Shown: positions 34,899 to 43,508, counted from the stretch's first letter. The stretch is 59,632 bases of DNA from Ilumatobacteraceae bacterium (GCA_024643255.1 JAHENF010000014.1:14141-73772); one strand, 5' to 3'. Program-made: numbers and translations. Notes: a model not told the origin generated them from the letters alone.

Positions 34899-37081
34899 TC
34901 GCCGCGCGCCTCGCGGTGCTTGCGGTAGCGCACGAGATGTCCGAGAGCGGTCACCGCATCGCCGCCGCTGGCATAACAGAGCCGCCCGAGACGGCGAACG
35001 GTGGCAGGCCCGGCGTTGTCGGGATCGGCGACCGCCAGTTCGGTGGCGACGAGAATCGGCTTGCCGGTGCTGACGCTGAGATCGTGAGCGGCCTCGGCGA
35101 AGCGCTCGTCCTGGCGTTCGTGGTACGCGACGATCCGCTCGAGCCCGTGATCCGGATAGAACCGGCCGTCACGCATCATTCGCGCTTGATTGCTCTGGAT
35201 CCCGAGTCCGAGGTAGATGATCGCGTCGACGGCGGGATGACGAGCGATCAGTTCCATCACCTCAGGAATCGTGTCGCGGGTTTCGCCTCCGGCGCAGTCG
35301 ACGGGATTGTTCCGGCTCCAACGCGGCGGCAGCTTCTCGTCGATCGCCGCTTGCAGGTCGGCGGGCAGATCCATCAGAACGAGGTCGGAGTCCCGGGTGA
35401 TCGCGTCGGCGGTCACCACGCCCCAGCCGCCCGCAGTGGTGAGCACGATCGTGTTCGGACCACTCGGCAGTGGCTGGGTGGCGAAGGTCGCTGCGGCCTC
35501 GAACGCCTCGGTGACCGTTGCCGCACGCGTGATCCCCGCCGCGCGGCACTCCCCGTCGAAGATCTTGTCGTTCGCCGCGAGCGCGCCGGTGTGACTCGCG
35601 GCGGCCTGTGCTCCGCCCTCGGTCGCCCCACCCTTGACGAGCACCAGCGGCTTGCGGGCTGCAGCCTCGGCGAGTCGGTCCATGAGCCCACGCCCGTCGA
35701 CGATGCCCTCGACGTAGGCGAGACCGACGGCGGTCGCCTCGTCGTCGGCGTACCAGTCGAGGTAGTCGGCCACGGTGACCGCGGCGGCATTGCCGGCCGA
35801 GACCGCCCGGCTGATGCCGACACCGCTCGCCCGGGACATGTTCATGAAGCTCGAGACGAAGTTGCCACTCTGGCTGGCGACGCCGATCCGTCCGGCGGGC
35901 GGGTAGGGCGCCACGATCTGGGCACACAGGTCGACCGGCGTGCTCACCACGCCCTGGCCGTTGGGGCCGGCGAGCAGGATGCCGAGTTCGTCCGCCAGCG
36001 CGACCAGTTCGGCTTCCGCTGCGCGACCCTCGTCGCCCGCTTCGCCGTAGCCCGCCGAGGTCAGGAATGCCGCCGTGATGCCCTTGGCAGCGCAGGCGCG
36101 GAGCAGGTCGGGGTTGGCTGCGGCCGGGGTGCACACGAACACGAGGTCGATCGCGTCATCGGGAAGATCCGCGATGTCCGCAACGGTCTTCACCCCGAGC
36201 ACCTCCTCCCCCTTCAGGTTCGTGCCGTAGACGCCGCCGGCGTACCCCGCCGCGAGCAGGTTGTGCAGCGACACGAATCCGAACTTGCCCGGATGCGTCG
36301 ACGCCCCGGTGACGAGCACGCCGCGCGGGTCGAAGAGCGCCCGGAACTGCTCGGCGCTCGGGCGGGGCCGACTCGACGGTCGAGGGGCGTCGCCGTCGGC
36401 GCCGAGTTCGACCAGGCCGTCCACCGCCACGAGCCGTCCATCTGGTTGCACGATCAGCGGGTTGATGTCGACGCTGGCCACGTCGCTGCGCTCGTCGGCG
36501 AGGCGTCCGAGACCCACCAACAACGCGACGAGCTGGCTGCGGTCGACCTCGTCCTCGCCGCGGAACGCGCCGAGGAGCTTCTGTGTCGCCAGATCGCCGA
36601 TCATCTCGGCAGCGGTGATCGCATCGAGCGGAGCCGGGCGGAAGACGACGTCGGCGACCGCTTCGGCGAGGATGCCGCCGATGCCGAGCATCACGGTCGG
36701 ACCGAACTGCGGATCTCGGATCACCCCGGCGATCAGCTCCCGGTTCCCCGAGATCATGGGGGCGACCAGCACCGAGACGTCACCGTCGTCCCGTCGAGCG
36801 GCCGCGAGGAGGTCGGCGGCCGCCGCCTCGACACTGCGTCGGTCACCGAGCCGCAGACGGACCAACCCACGTTCGGTCTTGTGCGCGATCGCGTCGCCGT
36901 TGAGCTTCGCCACGACCGGGTAGCCCAGTTCGTCCGCTGCTGCGCCGGCAGCGGACGCATCATTCACCAACCGCTCGGCGGCGATCGGGACCCCGAATTC
37001 GGCGAGCAACGTCTTCGAGTCGCGCTCCGACAGCGTCGTGTGCGCGGTGGTTCCGGATGAGGTCACGTCTGCGGTCGCCAT
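34895..37081 (-). CDS. ADP-forming acyl-CoA synthetase (fused ATP-grasp and CoA-binding domains)
   Basis: 728 residues. The ATP-grasp (beta) part comes first (ELGYPVVAKLNGDAIAHKTE, residues 50-70; VLVAPMISGNRELIAGVIRD) and the CoA-binding/ligase (alpha) part follows (RGVLVTGASTHPGKFGFVSL; GPNGQGVVSTPVD; GVASQSGNFVSSFMN). The conserved phospho-His is in ASHTGALAANDKIFD. Enzymes of this type convert an acid, ATP and CoA to acyl-CoA, ADP and phosphate, or run the reverse. Substrate is unknown. A TACGGT box stands 9 nt before the ATG. Confidence 0.9.
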   Translation of the reverse strand: MATADVTSSGTTAHTTLSERDSKTLLAEFGVPIAAERLVNDASAAGAAADELGYPVVAKLNGDAIAHKTERGLVRLRLGDRRSVEAAAADLLAAARRDDGDVSVLVAPMISGNRELIAGVIRDPQFGPTVMLGIGGILAEAVADVVFRPAPLDAITAAEMIGDLATQKLLGAFRGEDEVDRSQLVALLVGLGRLADERSDVASVDINPLIVQPDGRLVAVDGLVELGADGDAPRPSSRPRPSAEQFRALFDPRGVLVTGASTHPGKFGFVSLHNLLAAGYAGGVYGTNLKGEEVLGVKTVADIADLPDDAIDLVFVCTPAAANPDLLRACAAKGITAAFLTSAGYGEAGDEGRAAEAELVALADELGILLAGPNGQGVVSTPVDLCAQIVAPYPPAGRIGVASQSGNFVSSFMNMSRASGVGISRAVSAGNAAAVTVADYLDWYADDEATAVGLAYVEGIVDGRGLMDRLAEAAARKPLVLVKGGATEGGAQAAASHTGALAANDKIFDGECRAAGITRAATVTEAFEAAATFATQPLPSGPNTIVLTTAGGWGVVTADAITRDSDLVLMDLPADLQAAIDEKLPPRWSRNNPVDCAGGETRDTIPEVMELIARHPAVDAIIYLGLGIQSNQARMMRDGRFYPDHGLERIVAYHERQDERFAEAAHDLSVSTGKPILVATELAVADPDNAGPATVRRLGRLCYASGGDAVTALGHLVRYRKHREARGE

Positions 37082-37196
37082 GCGGCGCCCACCGTACCTT
37101 CGCCACCCCGTCGCGGATGGTGCAGCTGCTGAGCATCCTCGGCTCCGGGCGTCTCACGTGACAGCATTCGTGGCCCCGACTGCAGGAGTGGTGCAC

Positions 37197-37370
37197 ATGG
37201 CGAAGAGGAACATGATCTGGTTGGCCGTCGTGATCGCGGCCGGCGTGCTCGGCTGGCTCGCCGTGAACATCGTCGTGGGTCTGATTGCCGCAGCGATCGC
37301 CCTCGTCGTCAGCGAAGTCGTGCAACGGCGAGCCCGGGCGCGCCGGCGAGCTGCCAGCGGCCGGGCCTGA
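37197..37370 (+). CDS. Small basic membrane protein
   Basis: 57 residues from the ATG at 37197, with GGAG 8 nt upstream. It is almost entirely hydrophobic from residue 7 to 42 (IWLAVVIAAGVLGWLAVNIV, then GLIAAAIALVVSEVV), enough for two short helices, and ends in a strongly basic tail (QRRARARRRAASGRA). No family is recognised. It is divergent from the acyl-CoA synthetase gene. Confidence 0.5.
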   Translation: MAKRNMIWLAVVIAAGVLGWLAVNIVVGLIAAAIALVVSEVVQRRARARRRAASGRA

Positions 37371-37549
37371 GCGTTCGCCGAGCACATCACTTTGCGATGA
37401 GGTTCCGGCTCACTCGGTGCCCAGAAACCTCATCGCCGCATCACGTCGAGCGTGTGCGATGAGTTTCCGGACCGACAGTTGGGCCAGAACCTCATCGCGT
37501 CCGTGTGGCGCGATTCGATTCTCGCTGCGGTGGCGTGCGACGGACGAAC
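37371..37549. other. Gap holding two palindromic repeat units
   Basis: This 179-nt gap lies between the small membrane gene and the 3' end of the TetR gene. It contains no ORF with coding character; its main content is the repeat pair at 37394-37498 described separately. Confidence 0.5.
37394..37498. repeat. Two tandem REP-like inverted repeats (GCGATGAGGTTCYGG arms)
   Basis: Unit 1 (37394-37436) has left arm GCGATGAGGTTCCGG and right arm CCAGAAACCTCATCGC. Unit 2 (37456-37498) has left arm GCGATGAGTTTCCGG and right arm CCAGAACCTCATCGC. The same 15-nt word therefore occurs four times in alternating orientation, each unit about 43 nt, the two 62 nt apart. This is the design of REP/BIME-type extragenic palindromes. 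It lies between convergent transcription units and could act as terminator or attenuator. Confidence 0.7.
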
Positions 37550-38191
37550 TCAGGTGGGAATGAGCGCGGCGCGGAAGAACTCGATGATGTGCTCGCTGCG
37601 GCGGTCGAGGGCTTCGGGCGCGAGCGGGTCCTCGTCGAGGAGGCCTTCGAGGAACGGGGCGTCGGAGAAGTAACTCAGCAGCGCGCCGTATCCGGTGAGC
37701 AGCATCTGCTCCGGTACATGCGGGCGCAACGTCCCCGCATTCATCTCCCGACGGAGGTAGTCGGCCGCCTGGTCGAACATCGGGCGGAGCACCGCGGACA
37801 GGTCGATGCCCAGGTGGGATCCGCCGTCGATCGCCTCTCGGCGCATCAGCGTGACGTACGACGGGTTGTCGGCGAAGTAGCCGAACCCGGCGCGCAGGAC
37901 CTGCTCGATCTTCGGCCACCCCGTGGCGGTCGACCCGATCGCTTCGACGAGCCTGGCGAACCAGTCCGACAGCAGGCGTTCGAAGACCTCGCCGTAGAGT
38001 GCCTCCTTCGAAGCAAAGTGGTGCAGCAGACTCGGGCGCCGGATTCCGACCTCGGCGGCGATGTCGTTCAGCGACGTGCCGCTGTAGCCGTTCTGGGCGA
38101 AACATGTGAGCGCCGCGTCGAGAATCTGGTCGCGAGTGGACCGACCCTCGACGGGCAGCTCGAGTTCGGGAGCGACGTCGACGTCCGACAT
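37550..38191 (-). CDS. TetR/AcrR family transcriptional regulator
   Basis: 213 residues from the ATG at 38191. The N-terminal helix-turn-helix is clear: [40 protein letters not shown], then [14 protein letters not shown]. The C-terminal part is a ligand-binding helical domain. The regulated genes are unknown; candidates are its own promoter or nearby lipid/CoA genes. It lies downstream of the sodN terminator on the same strand. Confidence 0.92.
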   Translation of the reverse strand: MSDVDVAPELELPVEGRSTRDQILDAALTCFAQNGYSGTSLNDIAAEVGIRRPSLLHHFASKEALYGEVFERLLSDWFARLVEAIGSTATGWPKIEQVLRAGFGYFADNPSYVTLMRREAIDGGSHLGIDLSAVLRPMFDQAADYLRREMNAGTLRPHVPEQMLLTGYGALLSYFSDAPFLEGLLDEDPLAPEALDRRSEHIIEFFRAALIPT

Positions 38192-38210
38192 GGTGTCGAC
38201 GAACGCTAGT

Positions 38211-38243
38211 GCGCCGGCGGGGAGCCTCCTCCCCGACCGGCGC
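38211..38243 (-). terminator. Strong hairpin between sodN and the TetR gene
   Basis: GCGCCGGCGGGGAG and CTCCCCGACCGGCGC pair over 14 bp with a single bulged A and a CCTC loop. It begins 10 nt after the sodN stop. It lacks a U-tract, and TAGCGT (a possible -10 for the TetR gene) follows at once. Confidence 0.6.
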
Positions 38244-38252
38244 TGAGCGGGC

Positions 38253-38675
38253 TCAGGCAGGCGGGTAGACGCCCATCTGCTTGGCCTTGTCGGTCTGCCA
38301 GAAGATGGCAGCGATCTCGTCGATGTAGGCGACGAGCTGCTCGCCGACCGCGGGATCCATCGACTTCTTGGCCTCGCCGGCCTGGTGGATCGCCTTCCAG
38401 AACAGCTCATGCAGCTGCGGGAACGCGGCGAAGTGATCGGGAGCGAAGAAGTCGGCCCACAGCACCATCAAGTGGTGCTTGGTCTCCTCGGCACGGGCTT
38501 CCTTGATCGAGATGCAGCGGGCGCGGAACACCTCGTCGTCGGACTCGGCGTACTTCTTGGCGGTCTTGACGACCGACAGCGCCTCGATCTTGGCCTGGGC
38601 CGGGTCGTACACGCCGCAGTACAGGTCGCAGTGGGCGTGGGCAACGGTGGCCGATGCGAACAATTTGGCGAACAT
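38253..38675 (-). CDS. sodN: Nickel-containing superoxide dismutase
   Basis: 140 residues from the ATG at 38675, with a strong ribosome site (GAGGAG, 6 nt). A 14-residue leader ([14 protein letters not shown]) precedes the nickel hook [18 protein letters not shown]. The mature protein must start at His15, exposed by a dedicated protease. The canonical hook is HCxxPCGxY; here the Pro is Tyr. The rest ([29 protein letters not shown]) follows Ni-SOD. It dismutates superoxide in the cytosol. The protease gene sodX is divergent next to it. Confidence 0.94.
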   Translation of the reverse strand: MFAKLFASATVAHAHCDLYCGVYDPAQAKIEALSVVKTAKKYAESDDEVFRARCISIKEARAEETKHHLMVLWADFFAPDHFAAFPQLHELFWKAIHQAGEAKKSMDPAVGEQLVAYIDEIAAIFWQTDKAKQMGVYPPA

Positions 38676-38726
38676 GGTTGGCTCCTCAGATATCGGGTGG
38701 GTGGGTTGTGTTGTGGTGCGCGGTAC

Positions 38727-38748
38727 GAACGATTCCCGAAGGTCGTTC
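38727..38748. promoter_or_regulatory. Inverted repeat in the sodN-sodX intergenic region
   Basis: GAACGA and TCGTTC are 6-bp perfect arms separated by 10 nt in the 97-nt region between the divergent sodN and sodX starts. It is a candidate operator for joint control, for example by a nickel-responsive regulator. No regulator gene is adjacent. Confidence 0.35.
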
Positions 38749-38758
38749 AGCCGAAACA

Positions 38759-38764
38759 TACACT
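38759..38764 (+). promoter_or_regulatory. Putative leaderless -10 box (TACACT) of sodX
   Basis: TACACT ends 8 nt before the GTG at 38773 chosen as sodX start; no Shine-Dalgarno sequence is present. Confidence 0.45.
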
Positions 38765-38772
38765 CCGCGCCA

Positions 38773-39120
38773 GTGAACGTGCCGAAGTCACCCTCGACGA
38801 ATCGGTCCGGGTGGGCCCGCTGGCTGCCGCGACGCTTCGTCGTCGCGGATCGCTCGATGGAACCCGCACTGACCGCCGGTCAGGGGTTGATCACCGTGCG
38901 CTGGCCACATGCCGCGGTCGGCCAGATCAGGTGCGTCGAGCACCCCGAACGACCGGGGTTCTGGCTGGTCAAGCGAGTCGAGGCACTCCACGACGACGCC
39001 ACGATGTCGGTCCTGTCGGACAACCGTGCGATCACGCGGGCCGACTCGCGCAGCTTCGGCCCGGTGCCGATCGAGGGCAGCTACCTGGTGGTGCTCCGCG
39101 TCCCGCGTCGCCTGATGTGA
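38773..39120 (+). CDS. sodX: Nickel-type superoxide dismutase maturation protease
   Basis: 115 residues from GTG. It is a short signal-peptidase-I-like (S26 family) protein: catalytic Ser in VADRSMEPALTAGQGL and catalytic Lys in FWLVKRVEAL; the box LSDNRAITRADSR replaces the GDN motif. It has no long membrane anchor. SodX removes the N-terminal leader of SodN so that His1 and Cys2 can bind nickel. It is divergent from sodN, a standard arrangement. Confidence 0.88.
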   Translation: MNVPKSPSTNRSGWARWLPRRFVVADRSMEPALTAGQGLITVRWPHAAVGQIRCVEHPERPGFWLVKRVEALHDDATMSVLSDNRAITRADSRSFGPVPIEGSYLVVLRVPRRLM

Positions 39121-39121
39121 G

Positions 39122-40291
39122 TCACCCTGGTCGCACGGCCGCATAGGCGGTGGTCTCGAATTCGCCGAACAACTCCATCGCTCCGGGATCGGCGAACGGC
39201 AGGATCTGGCTCAGGAAGGCCCCGGCGATCCCGTTGGTCCTGTCGATCCAGTAGTAGCTGTTGGCGAGCCCGGCCCACATGAGCGTGCCTGCTGGCCGGC
39301 CGGTGAACCCGGGTTCCTCGGTGATCTGGAACGCCAGGCTCCACGTCTTGGCGACCCCGGGAAAGAACTCGGCGTCGTTCGTGAGCCCGGGTGCGGCACT
39401 GATCATCGGCTCGACGCGCAGATCGCCGATCTGGTTCCGTGACATCTCGGCCACCGAGTCGGGCTGTAGCACGCGCACCCCGTCGAGCTCTCCGTCGTTC
39501 AGGATCATTCGCAGGAAACGCCCGTAGTCGCCCACCGTGCCCTGCAGCCCTCCCCCGCCGGATTCGAAGGCCTCGGGCCCGGGCTCGGGCATGTCGATCG
39601 GCAGCAGTGAGCCGTCCTCGAGCCTGATGTGCATCGCGCTGCGTCGGTCGACCATCGAGGCGCCCAGCGTGAACGCTGTGTCGGGCATGCCCAACGGGCC
39701 GGTCACGTGTTCGGCAAGGTACTCCCCCAGCGTCGTCGACGTCACCGCCTCGACCATCACACCGGCCCAGTCGATGCCGATGCCGTACTGCCAGCGGGTC
39801 CCAGGGTCGGCGACGAGCGGCGCTGCGAGCGCAGCTCGCCCATCGGTCCCCATTGTCGGCACACCGGTCACCTCGTGCCACCGGGTGAGATCCGCATTCC
39901 ACATGTCGTAGGCGAACCCCGAGGTGTGGGTCAGCAGCTGACGAAGCGTGATCGGCGACGCCGCAGGTCGGGTGACCGGCAGACCGTCGACGTCGAAGCC
40001 GCTCAGCACCTCGGGCCTGGCGAGTTCGGGACAGACCTCGCTCGCCGGGGCGTCGAGCGAGAGCAGCCCACGCTCGACCAGCTGCATCGCCGCCGTCGCG
40101 GTCAACGCCTTGGTCATCGAGAAGATCGCGCCGACGGTGTCGAACGACATGTCCGCCCCACTGCCCGAACGTCGCTCACCGGCGGAGCCTTCGTAGCGCA
40201 CCCCATCGCGATCGACGACCACGGCCGCCACACCGGCGACCGCGCCACGCTCGACACCCGCCTCCAGCAGCGAATCGATCGACGGGTTCAC
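39122..40291 (-). CDS. Serine hydrolase of the beta-lactamase (class C)/EstB family
   Basis: 389 residues from the GTG at 40291, overlapping the SDR stop as GTGA. The SxxK motif is SMTK in AIFSMTKALTATAAM, and the Tyr motif is in WQYGIGIDWAGVM. GGGGLQGTVGDYGRFL and the C-terminal WAGLANSYYWIDR are common in EstB-type esterases. It has no signal peptide, so a cytosolic esterase is more likely than a true beta-lactamase. Its stop is 1 nt from the convergent sodX stop. Confidence 0.85.
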   Translation of the reverse strand: MNPSIDSLLEAGVERGAVAGVAAVVVDRDGVRYEGSAGERRSGSGADMSFDTVGAIFSMTKALTATAAMQLVERGLLSLDAPASEVCPELARPEVLSGFDVDGLPVTRPAASPITLRQLLTHTSGFAYDMWNADLTRWHEVTGVPTMGTDGRAALAAPLVADPGTRWQYGIGIDWAGVMVEAVTSTTLGEYLAEHVTGPLGMPDTAFTLGASMVDRRSAMHIRLEDGSLLPIDMPEPGPEAFESGGGGLQGTVGDYGRFLRMILNDGELDGVRVLQPDSVAEMSRNQIGDLRVEPMISAAPGLTNDAEFFPGVAKTWSLAFQITEEPGFTGRPAGTLMWAGLANSYYWIDRTNGIAGAFLSQILPFADPGAMELFGEFETTAYAAVRPG

Positions 40292-41055
40292 CAGGCGCTC
40301 CTGCCGACGCCGCCGTCGACCACCAGGAGCTCGCCGGTCGTCAATCGTGAGCCGAGGAGGAACCCGAAGATCGCGTCCTTGATGTCGTCGGGCGTGCTGA
40401 CAGCACCCAGCAGCGACCGCTTCACCACCGATTGTTTGATCGATTCGAATGCATCGCCGAATCCCTCCTGGAGCCACGAGCCGTCGATGAACCCCGGACA
40501 GACGGTGTTGACCTGCACCTCGGGACCGAGCACTCTGGCCAGGGTGACCGTCAGGTTGTTCAGCCCCGCCTTCGAGGCGCAATACGGGATCGAACTCCCG
40601 GTGCCATAGACACCGGCAACGCTGGAGACGTTGACGATCTGGCCGCCCCCGTCGTCCTTGAGCGCGGCGGCCGCTGCACGTGCCATCTGGAACGGCCCGA
40701 TCAGGTTGACGCCCATGATCGCCTGCCAGGTCTCAGCGGTGACGGCGTCGAGGTCGTGGTGCGGGATGAAACTCGTGGTGCCTGCGTTGTTGACCAGCAC
40801 GTCGAGACGTCCGAACGTGTCGAGGGCGACCTGCACGAGGCGCCGACAATCGTCGTCGTTCGCCACGTCGGCTTGCACCGCGATCGCTTCGACACCGTGG
40901 CTCGTCGCCTCCGCGGCGACGGCTTCCGCAGCGTCCTTGGAGCGGCTGTAGTTCACGGCGACCGAACATCCGGCCCGCGCCAGGGCGAGGGCCGTCGCCC
41001 GACCGACGCCCGTCCCTGCCCCTGTGACGATTGCGCCCTTGCCCGACAACTCCAT
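40288..41055 (-). CDS. Short-chain dehydrogenase/reductase
   Basis: 255 residues, classical SDR. TGAGTGVGRATALALA is the cofactor loop, NNAGTTSF follows, and catalytic Ser and Tyr-Lys are in NVSSVAGVYG and PYCASKAGLNN. The ribosome site GGGGAG lies 5 nt before the ATG. Substrate unknown. Coupled to the beta-lactamase-fold hydrolase by a 4-nt overlap, suggesting that both act on the same compound. Confidence 0.9.
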   Translation of the reverse strand: MELSGKGAIVTGAGTGVGRATALALARAGCSVAVNYSRSKDAAEAVAAEATSHGVEAIAVQADVANDDDCRRLVQVALDTFGRLDVLVNNAGTTSFIPHHDLDAVTAETWQAIMGVNLIGPFQMARAAAAALKDDGGGQIVNVSSVAGVYGTGSSIPYCASKAGLNNLTVTLARVLGPEVQVNTVCPGFIDGSWLQEGFGDAFESIKQSVVKRSLLGAVSTPDDIKDAIFGFLLGSRLTTGELLVVDGGVGRSAW

Positions 41056-41103
41056 GTCCGCTCCCCTGCGTGCTCGGTGGCCAGAACCCTGGGAGCCCGA
41101 CCG

Positions 41104-41109
41104 TAGCCT
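41104..41109 (+). promoter_or_regulatory. Putative leaderless -10 box (TAGCCT) of the gene at 41118
   Basis: TAGCCT ends 8 nt before the ATG at 41118, without a Shine-Dalgarno sequence. The same hexamer stands 6 nt before the aldehyde dehydrogenase gene. Confidence 0.45.
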
Positions 41110-41117
41110 GAGGCCCC

Positions 41118-41513
41118 ATGCAGATCGTCGCCGCACTGTTCGTCGAGGAGTTCGAGATGCGTCAGGCGCCAGGCCCGTCGACGCGGATCGACATGACCGG
41201 CGTGATGTTCTCGATGGCCGCGCCCGAACCGGCACCGGTCACGATCACGCCCCACCTGGTCGGCCTGATCTTTTGCCCCGAGGGCGAGACCGGGAGCGGC
41301 GTCTTCGAGGTCGTGTTCCGGCGCGGTGTCGAAGAAGACAGCGAACAGGTCGCCCGCAACGTGAGCCCCTTCACGGTCGAGCCCGGAAAGTTCACCTACC
41401 GGCTGGTGCGCGGCGAACTCGAGTTCGCGGAGTACGGCCAGGTGTTCGCCCATTGCCGCGTCGATCACGGCCCGTGGCACCTGGTTCCGTTCACGCTCCT
41501 CCCGCCCGTCTGA
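41118..41513 (+). CDS. Conserved hypothetical protein (DUF6941-like)
   Basis: 131 residues rich in beta-strand patterns (MQIVAALFVEEFEMRQAPG, PHLVGLIFCPEGETGSGVFE, PWHLVPFTLLPPV). It looks like a small beta-sandwich protein of the kind annotated DUF6941, though I hold this family call loosely. No catalytic residues stand out. It lies 45 nt upstream of the transketolase gene. Confidence 0.5.
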   Translation: MQIVAALFVEEFEMRQAPGPSTRIDMTGVMFSMAAPEPAPVTITPHLVGLIFCPEGETGSGVFEVVFRRGVEEDSEQVARNVSPFTVEPGKFTYRLVRGELEFAEYGQVFAHCRVDHGPWHLVPFTLLPPV

Positions 41514-41545
41514 CGGTCATTGGGTTCGGTCGGCGATCGGTCGGG

Positions 41546-41551
41546 TACTGT
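41546..41551 (+). promoter_or_regulatory. Putative leaderless -10 box (TACTGT) of tkt-tal
   Basis: TACTGT ends 7 nt before the transketolase GTG at 41559; no Shine-Dalgarno sequence is present. Confidence 0.45.
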
Positions 41552-41558
41552 CGCCGCC

Positions 41559-43508
41559 GTGTCGTTGACTGCAGAACAGGACCAACTCGCCGTCTCACTC
41601 GTCCGGGGGATGGCGATGGACGGCCCACTCGCCGCCAACAGCGGTCATCAGGGGACGGCGATGGCACTCGCTCCCCTCGGCCACGTCCTCTACAGCCGGG
41701 TGCTGCGTCACGACCCCGCCGACCCCGCCTGGCCCGACCGTGACCGCTTCATCCTGTCGAATGGTCACGCCTCGATTCTTCAGTACTCGTTGCTGTTCCT
41801 GTCGGGCTACGGCCTGGAACTCGACGACCTGAAGCAGTTCCGGCAGTGGGGTTCGGCGACTCCCGGCCATCCGGAAGCCGGCCACACCGCCGGCATCGAG
41901 GTCACCACGGGCCCGCTCGGCCAGGGCTTCGCCAATGCGGTCGGCATGGCGATCGCCGAAACCAACCTGCGGGCCCGCTTCGGCGCCGAAGCGCAGGCAC
42001 ACCACACGTTCGTGATCGCCGGCGACGGATGCCTGATGGAGGGCATCAGCCACGAGGCGGCGTCGCTCGCCGGCCACCTCGGCCTCGGCAAGTTGATCTG
42101 CGTGTTCGACGACAACCTGATCACGATCGACGGCCCGACGAGCATGTCGACCAATGACGACGTCGCGGCGCGATTCCGGGCGTACGACTGGGACGTCGTC
42201 GAACTCGGTGAGATGGCAGACGATCTCGACGGGCTCGAGGCGGCACTCAACGCCGCCAAGGAGACCGACAAGCCGTCGCTGTTGATCCTGCGCTCGCACA
42301 TCGGCGAACCCTCACCCGATCATGTCGACACCAACGGCGCCCACGGCAATCCCTTCAGTGTCGCCGACGTCACCCGCACCAAGGCCGTGATGGGCATCCC
42401 GGACGAGCCGTTCTGGGCGCCAGACGAGCTCGTCGCTGCCTACCGGGCTCTCGTCGCTGCCCGGGGCACCGCCGCCCGGGACGCTTGGACCTCGGCGAGT
42501 GCGGCGGTCACCTCGACGCCCGAGTGGCAGGCCGCATGGGCACGCACTGGTACGTCGGGTTGGGATGCCGAACTCCCCGCCTACGCACTCGGCGAGTCGC
42601 TGGCGACCCGCAAGGCGATCCAGAAGGCGCTCGACGCGACGTATGACCAGCTCCCAGGCCTGATGTCGGGGTCCGCCGACCTCACCGGAAGCAACGGCAC
42701 CGGCCTCGCACGGACCACCGCATTCACCGCCGACGACCCCACAGGGCGCTACCTCCATTACGGGATCCGTGAGCACGCGATGGGGAGCGCGCTCGTCGGC
42801 ATGGCCCAGCACGGGGGAACACTCCCGATCGGCGGCACGTTCTTCGTCTTTGCCGACTACATGCGTCCACCGATCCGCCTGGCGGCGCTGTCGGGCGCGA
42901 AGTGCTGTTTCGTCTTCACCCACGACTCGGTCGGCGTCGGCGAGGACGGACCCACCCACCAGCCCGTCGAACACCTCGCCACACTTCGAGCGATGCCGAA
43001 CCTCCACGTGATCCGCCCGGCCGATGGCAACGAGACCATCCATGCCTGGGCCGATGTCGTCCGCCACGACGGCCCCTCGGTGCTCGTGCTGAGTCGCCAG
43101 AACATTCGTGTGACCACCGACGGATCCGCGGTCGCCCGCGGCGCCGGCATCGTCACCGACTCCGACGGGCCGCCCAGAGTCGTACTCGTCGGCACCGGCA
43201 GCGAGGTCGAGGTCTGCGTCGACGCGGCCGCAGCGCTCAACGCCCGCGGCGTCGCCGCTCGTGCGGTGAGCCTGCCCAGCTGGAATCGCTTCGCGGAGCA
43301 GGGACCGTCGTTCCGCGACGAGATCCTGCCCCCAGGTGTGCCGGTCGTCTCGGTCGAGGCCGCGACGACATTCGGTTGGGAGCGCTATGCCGACGTCACC
43401 ATCGGCATCGATCGCTTCGGCGCCAGCGCCCCTGGCGAGCTCGTGCTGGACAAGCTCGGCATCAACGTCGATCATGTCGTGCAGCGCGCGCTGGACATTC
43501 TCGCCTGA
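41559..43508 (+). CDS. tkt: Transketolase
   Basis: 649 residues from GTG. N-terminal thiamine diphosphate domain: ANSGHQGTAMALAPLGHVLY (residues 26-45) and the binding motif IAGDGCLMEGISHEA; C-terminal pyrimidine domain: HYGIREHAMGSALVGMAQHG and GVGEDGPTHQPVEHLA. Transketolase moves two-carbon ketol units in the pentose phosphate pathway. It is followed 26 nt later by transaldolase; the pair is a standard actinobacterial pentose-phosphate operon, here without zwf. Confidence 0.95.
   Translation: MSLTAEQDQLAVSLVRGMAMDGPLAANSGHQGTAMALAPLGHVLYSRVLRHDPADPAWPDRDRFILSNGHASILQYSLLFLSGYGLELDDLKQFRQWGSATPGHPEAGHTAGIEVTTGPLGQGFANAVGMAIAETNLRARFGAEAQAHHTFVIAGDGCLMEGISHEAASLAGHLGLGKLICVFDDNLITIDGPTSMSTNDDVAARFRAYDWDVVELGEMADDLDGLEAALNAAKETDKPSLLILRSHIGEPSPDHVDTNGAHGNPFSVADVTRTKAVMGIPDEPFWAPDELVAAYRALVAARGTAARDAWTSASAAVTSTPEWQAAWARTGTSGWDAELPAYALGESLATRKAIQKALDATYDQLPGLMSGSADLTGSNGTGLARTTAFTADDPTGRYLHYGIREHAMGSALVGMAQHGGTLPIGGTFFVFADYMRPPIRLAALSGAKCCFVFTHDSVGVGEDGPTHQPVEHLATLRAMPNLHVIRPADGNETIHAWADVVRHDGPSVLVLSRQNIRVTTDGSAVARGAGIVTDSDGPPRVVLVGTGSEVEVCVDAAAALNARGVAARAVSLPSWNRFAEQGPSFRDEILPPGVPVVSVEAATTFGWERYADVTIGIDRFGASAPGELVLDKLGINVDHVVQRALDILA

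Noticed and set aside
37394-37498. CRISPR-like array from the regularly spaced repeat words
   Set aside because: The repeats alternate in orientation and form palindromes; there are only two units and no cas genes, so REP-like elements fit better.
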